From Haoranjiania flava (GTDB lineage Bacteria > Bacteroidota > Bacteroidia > Chitinophagales > Chitinophagaceae), in the NCBI RefSeq assembly GCF_025631005.1, contig NZ_JAOTPL010000007.1, forward strand, positions 1-64,000: 64,000 nucleotides of DNA, given 5' to 3'. The position numbers were made by a program, and so were the translations under genes. Each line of letters starts with the position of its first letter. The stretch's first letter is position 1. A model generated the notes under the pieces. That model saw only the letters and a program-made list of their open reading frames with translations, was not told where the DNA came from and ran no database searches. Of this stretch, positions 55,298-64,000 are shown piece after piece.

Positions 55298-56095
55298 TTA
55301 AAATAAATTCATTACTTTTTTAATCAGTCTGTTTGTAAGCGTGCCGTCTGAAACCAGCTGCCTGCCTGATGTCCAGGCAAAACTGTTCTTATTTGATATT
55401 TGCACTAACCTGCCAAACCTGTTTCTTAATTTCAATGCCAGGTAGCCGTCTTCATTAGCGCCCGGCGGATGCTCGTAAGCATCTACCATTAGCGCCTGTT
55501 CTTTTCTATAGGCCGAAGAGCAGCCGTACACATACATTGCCTTGTCCTTTAAAATACCGTTTATCATTTTATAGATATCCCCGAAGGTTTCATAAACATA
55601 AAAACCGATACGGCTGTTATTTCTTTCGGTAATAAAAGCAAACTTCCCGTAGGTCATGGCAATATCATCGTGATTATGCAATGGCATTATTAAATCTTCG
55701 ATCCAGTAAGGGGAATAAATTGTATCAGCATCAGCGTTGATGATGTATTTACCTTTTGCATAGTGAAGGCCCCTGGTTCTTGCTGCCTTCACGCCTTTCT
55801 TACCTTCAAAAATATACTTGCAACCCGAGCGTAGTATCAAAGATTTGGTATTGTCCGTTGAGTTGTTGTCTACCACAATTACTTCTGTTTTAAAATTGGT
55901 AACAGACTGCGCTATGGATGCCAGCGTCCTTAATATATTTTCCTCTTCGTTGTAGGCAGGTATGATCACGGAAACATCGGGATGGCCGCTGTTTAGCCTG
56001 TGAAGCTTATTTTTTATGGTGTCCACATTTTTTTCAAACCATTCCGCAGGTTTTAGAAAGCGTACTATATAGTATGGTGAAAATAACGGCCGCAT
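55298..56095 (-). CDS. GT2 family glycosyltransferase
   Basis: The 265-residue GT-A enzyme has VSVIIPAYNEEENILRTL at the N-terminus, VVDNNSTDNTKSLI, and the metal motif NADADTIYSPYW. It has no membrane helix and would act at the cytoplasmic face, adding a sugar to the lipid-linked repeat unit. It is packed four bases after the preceding GT4 gene. Confidence 0.9.
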   Translation of the reverse strand: MRPLFSPYYIVRFLKPAEWFEKNVDTIKNKLHRLNSGHPDVSVIIPAYNEEENILRTLASIAQSVTNFKTEVIVVDNNSTDNTKSLILRSGCKYIFEGKKGVKAARTRGLHYAKGKYIINADADTIYSPYWIEDLIMPLHNHDDIAMTYGKFAFITERNNSRIGFYVYETFGDIYKMINGILKDKAMYVYGCSSAYRKEQALMVDAYEHPPGANEDGYLALKLRNRFGRLVQISNKNSFAWTSGRQLVSDGTLTNRLIKKVMNLF

Positions 56096-56099
56096 AGAA

Positions 56100-57224
56100 T
56101 TACATCATATTATAAATAGACAATAAATTTTCGGCGGATCTTTTCCATGTAAATTCAGCAGCACGTGCAAATCCTTTTTGAATAAGCTCGTTTTTCAAGG
56201 GCGTATTCGTAAGGACCTCAGCTATCTTTTCTGCAATATCATTTGCGCTGAACGGATCTGCAAGCAAAGCCGCATTAGCAGATACTTCCGGCATGGATGA
56301 GGTGTTAGACGTAATGACAGGCGCTCCGCAACCCATCGCTTCAAGTATAGGCAAGCCAAAACTTTCTCTGAGCGAGGGATACAAAAATAATGTAGCTGCA
56401 TTGTAGATCAGCGGCATTTCATTGGAAGAAATAAATCCCGGGAAAATAAAATTGTTTACAAGATCCTGCCTGTTGCACTTTTTTAACTTTTCTTCCAACA
56501 GGCACTTATCATAATCCGGAATGACCAAAGGGATAGGTTCTGAAAAACTATCGCAATACTTTATGTAAGCATCTACCACGTTGTTTGTATTTTTTTTGGG
56601 GGCAGTATTACCCAGGAACAGGATAAAGTGCTCAGGCAAATGATGTTTTTCCCTGAAATCTTTTATTTCCGGTTTAGAATAATTGTTATTGAACTTTTTA
56701 TTGACTGCGTTATAAACCACTTTGATTTTTTCTTCAGGCACATTTAGTTTTCTCATTATTACATGCTTCTCAAAATTGGAAACGGTAATAATATACCTGC
56801 TTTTTTTTACAATCGCAGGTACAACCAACTTACGATAGAGATTACCAAAATTCTGGTAAGCCGTACCCTTAAAATTTAATTCCTCCAGGTAAATAATATC
56901 ATGCAAAGTAAGCAATAGCGGTACTTTCAGCCTCAGCGCCGATGTATTGCAGGTAGAATGTAAAAAATCTATTTTCTCTTTTCTCGCAGCTTTGGGAAGA
57001 GAAATTTGTTCCCAGTCCATGTAGGTGCGCCCGGTGATGGTTTTAAAACTTATATTTTCTGTATCGGCAAAAGATTTTTTATCTTCATCGTCTTTCGCAA
57101 AAACTACAAAACTGTCTGCCGTTTGCATTTGCTTCAGTTCATTGATGAGCTCCATTGCTACCACTTCCATTCCGTGTTTTTTCTTCCTGAATAGCCGTTG
57201 TACTTCTATGCCAATTTTACGCAT
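56100..57224 (-). CDS. GT4 family glycosyltransferase
   Basis: The 374-residue GT-B enzyme has a C-terminal donor domain PSLRESFGLPILEAMGCGAPVITSNTSSMPEV, containing the Glu-x7-Glu motif of GT4 enzymes such as mannosyltransferases. The N-terminal half has EKKHGMEVVAMEL-type acceptor helices and LHSTCNTSALR. It is nine bases after the preceding GT2. The sugar is not certain from sequence; GDP-mannose is common in this group. Confidence 0.9.
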   Translation of the reverse strand: MRKIGIEVQRLFRKKKHGMEVVAMELINELKQMQTADSFVVFAKDDEDKKSFADTENISFKTITGRTYMDWEQISLPKAARKEKIDFLHSTCNTSALRLKVPLLLTLHDIIYLEELNFKGTAYQNFGNLYRKLVVPAIVKKSRYIITVSNFEKHVIMRKLNVPEEKIKVVYNAVNKKFNNNYSKPEIKDFREKHHLPEHFILFLGNTAPKKNTNNVVDAYIKYCDSFSEPIPLVIPDYDKCLLEEKLKKCNRQDLVNNFIFPGFISSNEMPLIYNAATLFLYPSLRESFGLPILEAMGCGAPVITSNTSSMPEVSANAALLADPFSANDIAEKIAEVLTNTPLKNELIQKGFARAAEFTWKRSAENLLSIYNMM

Positions 57225-57232
57225 GTTATTTT

Positions 57233-58417
57233 TTATTTATAGTCAGAAGATTTGTGTTCTGTTGCTACGGACAGTTTATTGGCCGATTTAGCTTTGCATG
57301 CAGCTACCACCTGCCACCATATAAACCTGGGCATGCGCAGCAGCGATAAGTAAATGATTTTACCTGATTTGAAATAAGATAGGGCTGTAAAAAAAACAAT
57401 CATAAATACCAGCACTACAGCCAGCCAAAAAATTAAGAAATATGGCAGGAATATTATGTCTGATAGAATAGAAACAAATACAATAAAGAAAAGCACAAAC
57501 AACGGCGGCCTTAAAAGCATGATGGAAAAAGCAAACTGGTTCCAGGAAAGATTCCTGGCAGAACGGTCCAATAATTTTAAAGCCAATACCCAATATTTAA
57601 GCCAGGTATTTATCCAGCGTGCGCGCTGTTTAACCAGTTGATCGGATTTGGTTGTTTTACCGTCATACACTACTGCATTTTCTGCAAAGGCAATAGTATA
57701 ATCGCGGCACAATAATTCATACTGTAACACCTTATCGAACCCTGCACCTGAAATATCCACATTCTCCAGGCATTCTTTATACAATGCAGTTGTAAACGAC
57801 ATACCGGAACCAGCCAGGGAAGCCGAAGAGCCGGATTCAAACAAAAGTTTCCTGTCGATAAAACGATAATACATATCGCCGGTTTCGTCAAGGCAGGCAT
57901 AAAAAGAATTTAGATTCCTCGCCGTGCGTACACCCTGTATAGCCTTATACCCTTGCTGAAACTTTATATGCATCTGTTCTAAATAATTTTTATCTACCAG
58001 ATTATCGCTGTCAATAATGGTGATGATGTTATGCGCTCTTACAAACCTGTTGACAGCATAGAAATGAGACCGCGTATTCCCTGCAAGTATTGTATCCGGG
58101 TACAACATCACTACCCTCTCTGAATCAAATGTTATCCGCTGCTCACAGGCATCTGCCACAACGTAGATCATATAATTGCTGTAAGTGCTTTGTAAAACAG
58201 AGTACACGACATCTTCAATCAGATCAAGCTGCTTATAAGCAGTAATAATTATTCCGAAGTCCGACAGGAAAGATCCGTCTGTATCCGGTTCTTTCTTTTT
58301 TATAAAGAGCGCTCGCAGTTTTAATACTACCGGGAACCAGAGAGGAATACTTACCAGTACTTGTATTGCTATTAAAAATATTATCATACTATTAACGGGA
58401 TTGGTGAGATCAGGCAA
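57233..58417 (-). CDS. Membrane GT2 glycosyltransferase (processive type)
   Basis: The 394-residue protein has an N-terminal helix (about 9-30), a GT2 domain with IITAYKQLDLIEDVV, ADACEQ, IIDSDNLVDKNYLEQ and QRARW (the Q-x-x-RW motif of processive synthases near 270), and two C-terminal helices (about 300-350). It resembles cellulose- and hyaluronan-synthase relatives. It overlaps the acyltransferase stop by eight bases on the same strand, so the genes are coupled. Confidence 0.88.
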   Translation of the reverse strand: MPDLTNPVNSMIIFLIAIQVLVSIPLWFPVVLKLRALFIKKKEPDTDGSFLSDFGIIITAYKQLDLIEDVVYSVLQSTYSNYMIYVVADACEQRITFDSERVVMLYPDTILAGNTRSHFYAVNRFVRAHNIITIIDSDNLVDKNYLEQMHIKFQQGYKAIQGVRTARNLNSFYACLDETGDMYYRFIDRKLLFESGSSASLAGSGMSFTTALYKECLENVDISGAGFDKVLQYELLCRDYTIAFAENAVVYDGKTTKSDQLVKQRARWINTWLKYWVLALKLLDRSARNLSWNQFAFSIMLLRPPLFVLFFIVFVSILSDIIFLPYFLIFWLAVVLVFMIVFFTALSYFKSGKIIYLSLLRMPRFIWWQVVAACKAKSANKLSVATEHKSSDYK

Positions 58418-59030
58418 TTACTTTTTCCCATTCATTGGTTTCGGGATTATATATTTTTATAACTGTGGCCGGATTGCCGACCACTACACTATATGCAGGC
58501 ACATTTTTAGTAACCACACTTCCCGCACCGATCACAGCATGTTTGCCGATACTAACGCCTGGCGTAATAACTGAGTTGGCTCCTATCCATACATTGTCGG
58601 CTATAATAACTCTTTTACAATCTACTCCCTGCTCTTTGGGTGATATATCAACATTGCGGTAATTGTGGTTCAAAGCTGATACTACAATATGCTGCGCCAG
58701 CATTACATTATTTCCTATTTCCACCGGCCCGATAATAACATTGCCAATACCGATGATGGTATTATCTCCTATCAGCACCTCACCTACACCGTTATTGATA
58801 ACCGTAAAATCTTCCACGATAGATCTTTCGCCCATGTAAAAATCATTGTAAGGAAAAACATCTACCCGCGCATTGCATCTTATGCGCGAACCGCGGCCCA
58901 TCTTACGTTTAAAAGGGTTTACCAGGTTTCTTATCCACCATCTGGGTCGCGGATCTCCTTTAGACATCAACAGGAATAAGGCTGCTTTTTTCAGTGCCGG
59001 GTTGTTTTTTATTCTTTCTTTTATAGTCAT
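58410..59030 (-). CDS. Hexapeptide-repeat O-acyltransferase (WcaF/CatB-like)
   Basis: The 206-residue protein has a left-handed beta-helix of isoleucine-patch hexapeptides: VLIGDNTIIGIGNVIIGPVEIG and NVWIGANSVITPGVSIGKHAVIGAGSVVTKNVP. The catalytic His is expected in ALNHNYRN. It is likely to transfer acetyl or another acyl group to the polysaccharide or a precursor, which fits the presence of a deacetylase gene in the same locus. It starts four bases after the micro-ORF stop. Confidence 0.9.
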   Translation of the reverse strand: MTIKERIKNNPALKKAALFLLMSKGDPRPRWWIRNLVNPFKRKMGRGSRIRCNARVDVFPYNDFYMGERSIVEDFTVINNGVGEVLIGDNTIIGIGNVIIGPVEIGNNVMLAQHIVVSALNHNYRNVDISPKEQGVDCKRVIIADNVWIGANSVITPGVSIGKHAVIGAGSVVTKNVPAYSVVVGNPATVIKIYNPETNEWEKVIA

Positions 59031-59034
59031 AAGA

Positions 59035-59127
59035 TTAATCTTTAGTTACTTTCATACGCTTTAATCCTTTTACAATACCTAAAAGAAGAAAAAAGATACC
59101 GGGGATGACGAAATAAATAAAAGGCAT
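59035..59127 (-). CDS. 30-residue single-helix membrane micro-protein (predicted)
   Basis: The frame begins MPFIYFVIPGIFFLLLGIVK and ends in a basic tail (GLKRMKVTKD). It forms one membrane helix with positive residues after it, as expected for an inner-membrane protein with a cytoplasmic C-terminus. It fills the gap between the O-antigen ligase stop (59140, 12 bases away) and the acyltransferase start (59030, four bases away) in a packed operon. No named family is recognised. Its tight placement supports translation, but conservation must be checked. Confidence 0.6.
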   Translation of the reverse strand: MPFIYFVIPGIFFLLLGIVKGLKRMKVTKD

Positions 59128-59139
59128 CTGCAATAATTT

Positions 59140-60576
59140 TTACTGTTTATTTGTTTGAATATATTTTGTACACATAACATAGATAATGCCTGCAGACATT
59201 TGAAAAATGATCAGTGCCGGCATGGCATTCATTACCTCATTGCCATAGCTGCAAACAAAAATTCCGGCTACGCCTGCATAAAGCGCTGTCAATTTCGTTC
59301 TGAGATTTTTATCATTCACTTTCCATATCATGCCTGCACATTTTCCCAGAATATACATCCACAAACAAAAGAAAATCACGAATCCTACAATGCCATACAT
59401 GGCCCAAACCTTTACCCAGTAACTATCCGGCGCTATTGTAGATAAGTAATGCCCGGGATTATATTCTCTGCCCCAATGCCCAATAATGCCCAATCCTTCA
59501 CCAAAAGGTTTTGCAGCCAGGTATTCGCTTAATTTTTGCTGGTTGATGATGCGCATATTCAAAGAAGCGTCTGAAGGGTCTAAGGATGAGCGCAGACGAT
59601 ATATATTGTAATTGGCATTGCCGATGTAGGTATATTTTAGAAACACGAAAGCTGCCAGACTCAAACCGCCTCCGAAAACAATAACTTTTAAATTTCTGCT
59701 TAATATAATGGCTGCTATAATGCCTATGGCTACAACAAAAAATGCGCCCCTGGTGCCCGATATTATCATACCGTAAAAGGATAGTATGGCTAATGAAAGA
59801 AGAAGCAGTTTCTTTATCCACCCGTTGAGTCCCACAGCTAATATTAAAGCTATCAAACCGATGAGCGCCTGCATAGGGCCGAACTGGCTTGCATCGCTGT
59901 AAAAAGAGAATATACGCAATTGCCCGTTGATAACATGCGTTTCAGCACCGCCATCCGCCAAAAAAGCCTGTTCGCCGGGCGAGAGACCGATGAACAACTG
60001 CTTTAATCCGTGGAGGCTTGCAAGAAAAGAAAAAGTCAATATCAATACCAGGAACAAATTGAGCCTTCGTTTAGAATTGATCAGCAATATAGCCAATGGC
60101 GTTATCAACAAAGGCGCTAATGCTGTGCTTCTTATTTCCTGCAACCAGCCCTGAGGACTGGCGCCCGAAGGATTAATGATTTGTACTACACTAATGGCGA
60201 ACCATCCAACCATCAACCATACAAGATCGTTGTTAAGCGCTTTAAAATCAAATCGCGATGCATTGTACCAAACACTCAACCATGTAAGGAGTGCTATTAC
60301 TTCCACGCCGGTGCCGAAAGGTATTTGCCCGATCTCCCGGTTAAGAATAGCCATGAAGAAACAATAAGTCAAAAGAAGTATCAATCCTGTCAGGGGATTT
60401 CTGAAAATAAGTATCAACAGAAGTACAGACAATAAAACAAGTGCAGGCGCTATGGTTATAAAAAGATTGTTTAAATATATAGCAAGCAGGCCTATTATCA
60501 GAGCCAATAGCAGGCAAACAGAGAGAAATAAATATTCCCGCCCGGAAAATTTTATGTTATGTGTAATTATATGCAC
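59140..60576 (-). CDS. O-antigen ligase/polymerase family protein (Wzy/WaaL-like)
   Basis: The 478-residue inner-membrane protein has about 11 to 12 helices. A large periplasmic loop near 340-400 holds RIINQQKLSEYLAAKPFGEGLGIIGHWG, typical of the O-antigen ligase domain, and GTRGAFFVVAIGIIAAI lies before it. In this locus the likely role is polymerisation of flipped repeat units (Wzy); ligase and polymerase cannot be told apart by sequence. It lies 17 bases after the Wzz-like gene. Confidence 0.88.
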   Translation of the reverse strand: MHIITHNIKFSGREYLFLSVCLLLALIIGLLAIYLNNLFITIAPALVLLSVLLLILIFRNPLTGLILLLTYCFFMAILNREIGQIPFGTGVEVIALLTWLSVWYNASRFDFKALNNDLVWLMVGWFAISVVQIINPSGASPQGWLQEIRSTALAPLLITPLAILLINSKRRLNLFLVLILTFSFLASLHGLKQLFIGLSPGEQAFLADGGAETHVINGQLRIFSFYSDASQFGPMQALIGLIALILAVGLNGWIKKLLLLSLAILSFYGMIISGTRGAFFVVAIGIIAAIILSRNLKVIVFGGGLSLAAFVFLKYTYIGNANYNIYRLRSSLDPSDASLNMRIINQQKLSEYLAAKPFGEGLGIIGHWGREYNPGHYLSTIAPDSYWVKVWAMYGIVGFVIFFCLWMYILGKCAGMIWKVNDKNLRTKLTALYAGVAGIFVCSYGNEVMNAMPALIIFQMSAGIIYVMCTKYIQTNKQ

Positions 60577-60593
60577 TTTAAAAGTCCTGTTGT

Positions 60594-62771
60594 TTAAGAA
60601 ACATGCTTAACCTGTACTTTGTTCATTACCCAGCCGATGAACCCCGGTTGCCTCGATAAATAATTTACAAAAACATGGTTTTCTTTTTTGATCTTATTTC
60701 CTGCTTCAAATACGGAGATGCTTTTGTCGCAAAACATCATCCATTCTTTCACCTTATGCATATCCTGTGAACTGTCTATATCAACAATAACGATATCAAA
60801 CGTATCTTTCAGAATATCGAACCCTGCAATGAGGCTTTTACTATCCTTCAATTCGAGCAATGAATTATGACTGGTATCACGGTTGAGCACGGTGATGCGG
60901 TTTTCAATTTGTATTTCTTTTTTTACCAGGAAAGATTCAAAGACCTGCGACGTGGCATCATCATTCGTATTGGTAATTACATTAGTAAGATTTGATCCTT
61001 TTTCACAAATAAGCAAAACATTCTTTCCCATCATGGCAAAAGCGTAAGATAATCCGTTGGCCAGAAAGCTTCTGCCCTCCTGGCGGCACAGGCTTGTAAT
61101 GCCTAAAACCTTTTTATCATCGCCCATTATTTCATTCAGATCTACTCTTAACGACCGTAATGCATCTTTGTAACAGGCATACTCATTGTCTTTTGCATTA
61201 TCGTTCCAGATAGTTCGTAAATCTTTATCTTCCCCGATATAATTTACCCAGCCAAGTACTTTTTGCTTTGTGGTATACTCCAGCTGAGCAGGTGTAACAA
61301 CGGTTTTATTCAGCATAAATACCAGCAGAAGCGCAAACAAAAGCATAAACAAACTACTTACACCCGAAAAAGCCATATACAAATAATCTCTGGACGGCTC
61401 GGGAGAACCGGGCAGGCCGGGCTCAACCAAAGCGAGGTTCACACCCGCTTTGGAAAGGAGGCTTGCTTTATCGTACTGTTCTTTTACATCGGCGTAATCT
61501 TTAGCAGACATGCCTGCTTCTCTTATTAAACTTTCCTGGCTGCCTGCTCTTGCCGCAACAGCGCTATAGCCCTGCCTCGGCCCGATGGCCCTCAATTGTT
61601 GCTCAATTGCGGCAAGTCCGCTTCTGGCTGATGCAAGGTCATTTTCCAGCTTCATTTTTTGCGCAATGAGGCTTTGCTTTAGTCCTTTGTAATTAGTATT
61701 CTGAGCGGATGATGAAGTTAGCACCAACCCTGATTTAATATTTTGCAAAGAATCAATGGCAGCTTTATCCTGTGGCCTGAAATTGTTGTTTACATATCTT
61801 TGATTCGCCAGCTGCAACTGGTTATCAATACGTATTATCTCACTATTTTCTTTGTAACCATCCTGCTGCAAATACCCGCCGTCGCCATTAAGTTTTGCAT
61901 TGATCTCGTCCAAGGCGCCTTCTATAGAGCTGATGTTGCGCAAGGCGCCAAGCCTTTGAGATTCTGCTTCGGAAACTTTCTGGTTGATGAGATCCGATCT
62001 TCTTTGTGCATTCAATGCCCCGGCCTCCTGCGCAGTGGCATGTATGGAAGAATTGACAACCGCCGCATTTTTATTCATCATTTCGCTGCCTTTTTCACGC
62101 AGCATGGTATCTAAAACAGCCAGTGATTGCTGCCGGCTCATCATTGAAAGGTTTGTATAATAATTGATAAAATCGTTGGAAAGCGTGTTTACTACAAATG
62201 CTGAAAGATCAGGATTATGTGAAGTATACGTAACATTTATAAAATCGCTTTCGCCGCTACGGCGTATTTCAATCTTTTTTAAAAGACTTTTATCATCGTA
62301 AGCTGCAGACTTTAAAATATCGTACAACCTGTACTCGCTGTTATCCGCGGGAGATATTAAAGCCTGGGAAGACAGCCTGCTTTCAAATGCTTTGATCACG
62401 GTATCTCTTTGCTGAGGAGAAAGCTGCGTGATCAGCCTGGAATATTTAGTAAACGGATGCTCCGGGTTTTTAAGATCATGGAGTACCAGCTTATACGAAA
62501 GCTGCGTAATCGCTCTTCTGGTTTGCATCATTTCCAGAAGATTACCAAACTGCTGACTAATTTTAAAATTATCTGCAGTACGGTTTTCCAGCAAAGCAGA
62601 CTCACTGAGTTGCTGGGTAATGCCGGTGGAAATTAATGTATTCGACTTATATTTTTTCGGCAATTCTTTTACAAAAAGATAGGTAAGCACAACACATAAG
62701 ACCGGTATGATGATTATAAACCATTTAAAATGACTTAGGTACTTTAGAAAATCTTTCAGGTTAAGATTCAT
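60594..62771 (-). CDS. Wzz/GumC-type chain-length protein with degenerate BY-kinase domain
   Basis: The 725-residue protein has an N-terminal membrane helix (about 18-36), a Wzz domain, long periplasmic coiled coil (about 190-430), a second helix (about 465-490) and a C-terminal P-loop-like domain. The Walker A position reads EGRS (565-568), with Arg567 replacing the catalytic Lys. The Walker A' reads LLICEKG and lacks the usual Asp. The Walker B has IVIVDID (near 661-666). The C-terminus has no Tyr cluster. It may be a PCP/OPX-associated length regulator whose kinase domain has lost autophosphorylation. It is separated by 23 bases from the TolC-like gene. Confidence 0.88.
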   Translation of the reverse strand: MNLNLKDFLKYLSHFKWFIIIIPVLCVVLTYLFVKELPKKYKSNTLISTGITQQLSESALLENRTADNFKISQQFGNLLEMMQTRRAITQLSYKLVLHDLKNPEHPFTKYSRLITQLSPQQRDTVIKAFESRLSSQALISPADNSEYRLYDILKSAAYDDKSLLKKIEIRRSGESDFINVTYTSHNPDLSAFVVNTLSNDFINYYTNLSMMSRQQSLAVLDTMLREKGSEMMNKNAAVVNSSIHATAQEAGALNAQRRSDLINQKVSEAESQRLGALRNISSIEGALDEINAKLNGDGGYLQQDGYKENSEIIRIDNQLQLANQRYVNNNFRPQDKAAIDSLQNIKSGLVLTSSSAQNTNYKGLKQSLIAQKMKLENDLASARSGLAAIEQQLRAIGPRQGYSAVAARAGSQESLIREAGMSAKDYADVKEQYDKASLLSKAGVNLALVEPGLPGSPEPSRDYLYMAFSGVSSLFMLLFALLLVFMLNKTVVTPAQLEYTTKQKVLGWVNYIGEDKDLRTIWNDNAKDNEYACYKDALRSLRVDLNEIMGDDKKVLGITSLCRQEGRSFLANGLSYAFAMMGKNVLLICEKGSNLTNVITNTNDDATSQVFESFLVKKEIQIENRITVLNRDTSHNSLLELKDSKSLIAGFDILKDTFDIVIVDIDSSQDMHKVKEWMMFCDKSISVFEAGNKIKKENHVFVNYLSRQPGFIGWVMNKVQVKHVS

Positions 62772-62794
62772 ATTATCGCTTTTATTTAATTTGG

Positions 62795-63496
62795 TTAATG
62801 TACATTTTCTAGCTTTGTGCCGATCATATCTTCCAACGCATTTTTTGCTTTCAGATAGTTAACCTCGGCAGCCAATACCAACGCTTCTGATTCTGTGGCC
62901 ATAGTTTTTGAAGCGTTGTAGGCTTCAATAGATATATCGCCACGCTGATATTTTGTCTTCGCATCCGCCCCTTCGATCTTAGAATTCTGGTAAGCAAGAT
63001 TTCTGATCTCCAGCTGTTTCTTCATAAGTAAAAAATCGTAGTATTTTGATTTTACTTCGGTTTCAAGCATCATTTCATACTCTTCATCCTGCGCTTTGGC
63101 TAAAGCATAGTCTGCCTTTGCACTTCTTATAACTGAAGGTTTGGAAAATAAACTACCGAGGTTTACGGCTATACCGGCCTGAAAGCCCCTGGTAACAATC
63201 TGGTTGCCGTTTACATTCCCGCCGTTGCCCGGCACAAGAGCAATGCCGTCTACATTTTCAGGGCGATAATAATATCCTGCATTCAATACATCGAATGCAG
63301 ACATCTTTGCGGTTGTAAACATGTTCTTTGCTTTCTCTACCTGTGCATCATAAATTTTTACACGGGGGTAATTTTGTTTGGCCAGCTGTATATACTTTTG
63401 CAACAAACTATTATCCAGCGTTCCGATAATGGATGTCTGTGAGATCGATGTTATAGAGCATAGGAGAAATCCTATCAAAAAAATATTCTTGTTCAT
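62795..63496 (-). CDS. Short TolC-family outer-membrane protein
   Basis: The protein of about 233 residues has a signal peptide ending SITSISQ and helical, TolC-like repeats (YIQLAKQNYPRVKIYDAQVEKAKN, KTMATESEALVLAAEVNYLKAKNALEDMIG). TolC proteins usually carry two such halves over 400 residues; only one is present here. It may take the place of a Wza-type exporter in this locus or be a truncated relative. The ATG at 63496 (MNKNIFLIG) was chosen over an upstream one in the same frame because the signal peptide starts there. Confidence 0.78.
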   Translation of the reverse strand: MNKNIFLIGFLLCSITSISQTSIIGTLDNSLLQKYIQLAKQNYPRVKIYDAQVEKAKNMFTTAKMSAFDVLNAGYYYRPENVDGIALVPGNGGNVNGNQIVTRGFQAGIAVNLGSLFSKPSVIRSAKADYALAKAQDEEYEMMLETEVKSKYYDFLLMKKQLEIRNLAYQNSKIEGADAKTKYQRGDISIEAYNASKTMATESEALVLAAEVNYLKAKNALEDMIGTKLENVH

Positions 63497-63507
63497 TTGT
63501 GTATTTT

Positions 63508-64000
63508 TTAAACTTTTTCTTTCTGTAATAATGCAGGAAAGGTTCTTAATAAAATTTTCATGTCCATCAGCAGGCAATTGTTTTGCGCATAATAGTTATC
63601 TAACTGTTTACGTTCCAGATCAGACATATTTGCATTTCCTCTTTTACTCACCTGCCAAAGCCCTGTAATGCCCGCCGGGCCTAAGAAGCGCATTGCAAAC
63701 TCATCTGAAGTTAACTTTTCAGCTTCGTATAGCGGAAGCGGCCTGTTACCAACAATTGACATATCGCCTTTTAAAACATTGAATAACTGCGGCAGCTCGT
63801 CAATGCTGGTTTTTCTTAAGAAAGCTCCTACTTTGGTTACCCGGGGATCGTTTAAGATCTTTACGAAAGCTTCGCCGCCATTAGCTGATTCTCCGGCGTA
63901 TTGATTATTGGTTTTGCTGAGATCCTGCAGCTTTTTCTCAGCATCGGTAACCATTGACCTGAACTTGTAAAAATCAAAGATCTTGTATCCAGCGCCTGCA
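63508..64000 (-). CDS. Polyprenyl-phosphate sugar-1-phosphate transferase (partial, WcaJ/WbaP-like)
   Basis: The C-terminal 164 codons lie in the window; the frame stays open to the right edge, so the gene is truncated by the window and its start is outside. Family motifs include YKFRSM, PRVTKVGAFLRKTSIDELPQLFNVLKGDMSIVGNRPLP and GITGLWQVSKRG, with catalytic Asp-Glu in SIDELPQ. It loads the first sugar onto undecaprenyl phosphate, the committed step of repeat-unit synthesis. It lies 11 bases before the TolC-like start and heads the minus-strand exopolysaccharide operon as far as can be seen. Confidence 0.92.
   Translation of the reverse strand, partial: AGAGYKIFDFYKFRSMVTDAEKKLQDLSKTNNQYAGESANGGEAFVKILNDPRVTKVGAFLRKTSIDELPQLFNVLKGDMSIVGNRPLPLYEAEKLTSDEFAMRFLGPAGITGLWQVSKRGNANMSDLERKQLDNYYAQNNCLLMDMKILLRTFPALLQKEKV

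Overview
The window is from a Bacteroidota chromosome, most likely Chitinophagaceae or a near relative (class Chitinophagia). The evidence is two SusC/SusD loci, giant periplasmic-propeller (Y_Y_Y) regulators, many short-signal lipoproteins, AT-rich DNA with little Shine-Dalgarno signal, and a Wzx/Wzz-type exopolysaccharide locus. No rRNA, complete tRNA, CRISPR array, intact insertion sequence or phage was seen.

Region 1 (about 1-21.8 kb, all minus strand) is a polysaccharide utilisation locus (PUL1). In transcription order it holds an IPT/NHL lipoprotein, SusC, SusD, a DUF1735-type surface lipoprotein, a frameshifted DUF4488-like small secreted protein, a DUF4964/DUF4965 'glutaminase-like' protein, a GH127-type beta-L-arabinofuranosidase, a GH92 alpha-mannosidase, and a propeller histidine kinase overlapping a separate REC-AraC regulator. 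These last two look like a hybrid two-component regulator split in two. A basic-secretory-protein-type metalloprotease and an SGNH hydrolase follow. The enzyme mix suggests a mannose- and arabinose-containing glycan or glycoprotein.

Region 2 (22.2-33.9 kb) is a second PUL. A membrane-anchored propeller/LuxR-type regulator is divergent from SusC (broken by one frameshift), SusD, two surface glycan-binding lipoproteins (one with an internal duplication) and a PKD-GH16 endo-beta-glucanase. A strong terminator closes it. The target is probably laminarin or another beta-1,3-glucan. The following 0.5 kb holds a 170-bp decayed copy of the AraC domain from region 1.

Region 3 (34.3-48.8 kb) is mixed. 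It holds a double-GNAT protein; a glycosyltransferase, UDP-galactopyranose mutase and GH1-like trio; two small envelope proteins; a CinA-C amidohydrolase; a FAD/Rieske oxidoreductase; a NarL-type response regulator with a propeller kinase; two GT2 glycosyltransferases; and an orphan phosphopantetheinyl transferase.

Region 4 (48.9-64 kb) is the exopolysaccharide locus. Plus-strand genes are a GH39-like lipoprotein, a deacetylase-like lipoprotein, a GT-like unknown and a Wzx flippase. Convergent minus-strand genes are a sugar-1-phosphate transferase cut by the window edge, a short TolC-like protein, a Wzz/BY-kinase-like protein with a degenerate P-loop, an O-antigen ligase/polymerase, a 30-residue membrane micro-ORF, an acyltransferase and four glycosyltransferases. 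Together they describe lipid-linked repeat-unit assembly, flipping, polymerisation and export.

The most unusual signal is a family of hairpin elements in intergenic DNA (cores at 30-101, 13699-13770, 13806-13874, 14981-15050, 31737-31769 and 35199-35253, plus decayed copies). All have the same orientation relative to transcription. Where directly upstream of a gene, three sit 31-34 nt before the start codon. The paired arms covary (A-U, G-U, G-C), and five of six begin with a minimal ATG-AAA-stop reading frame whose stop alternates TAA/TAG with the covarying base. I do not recognise this element.
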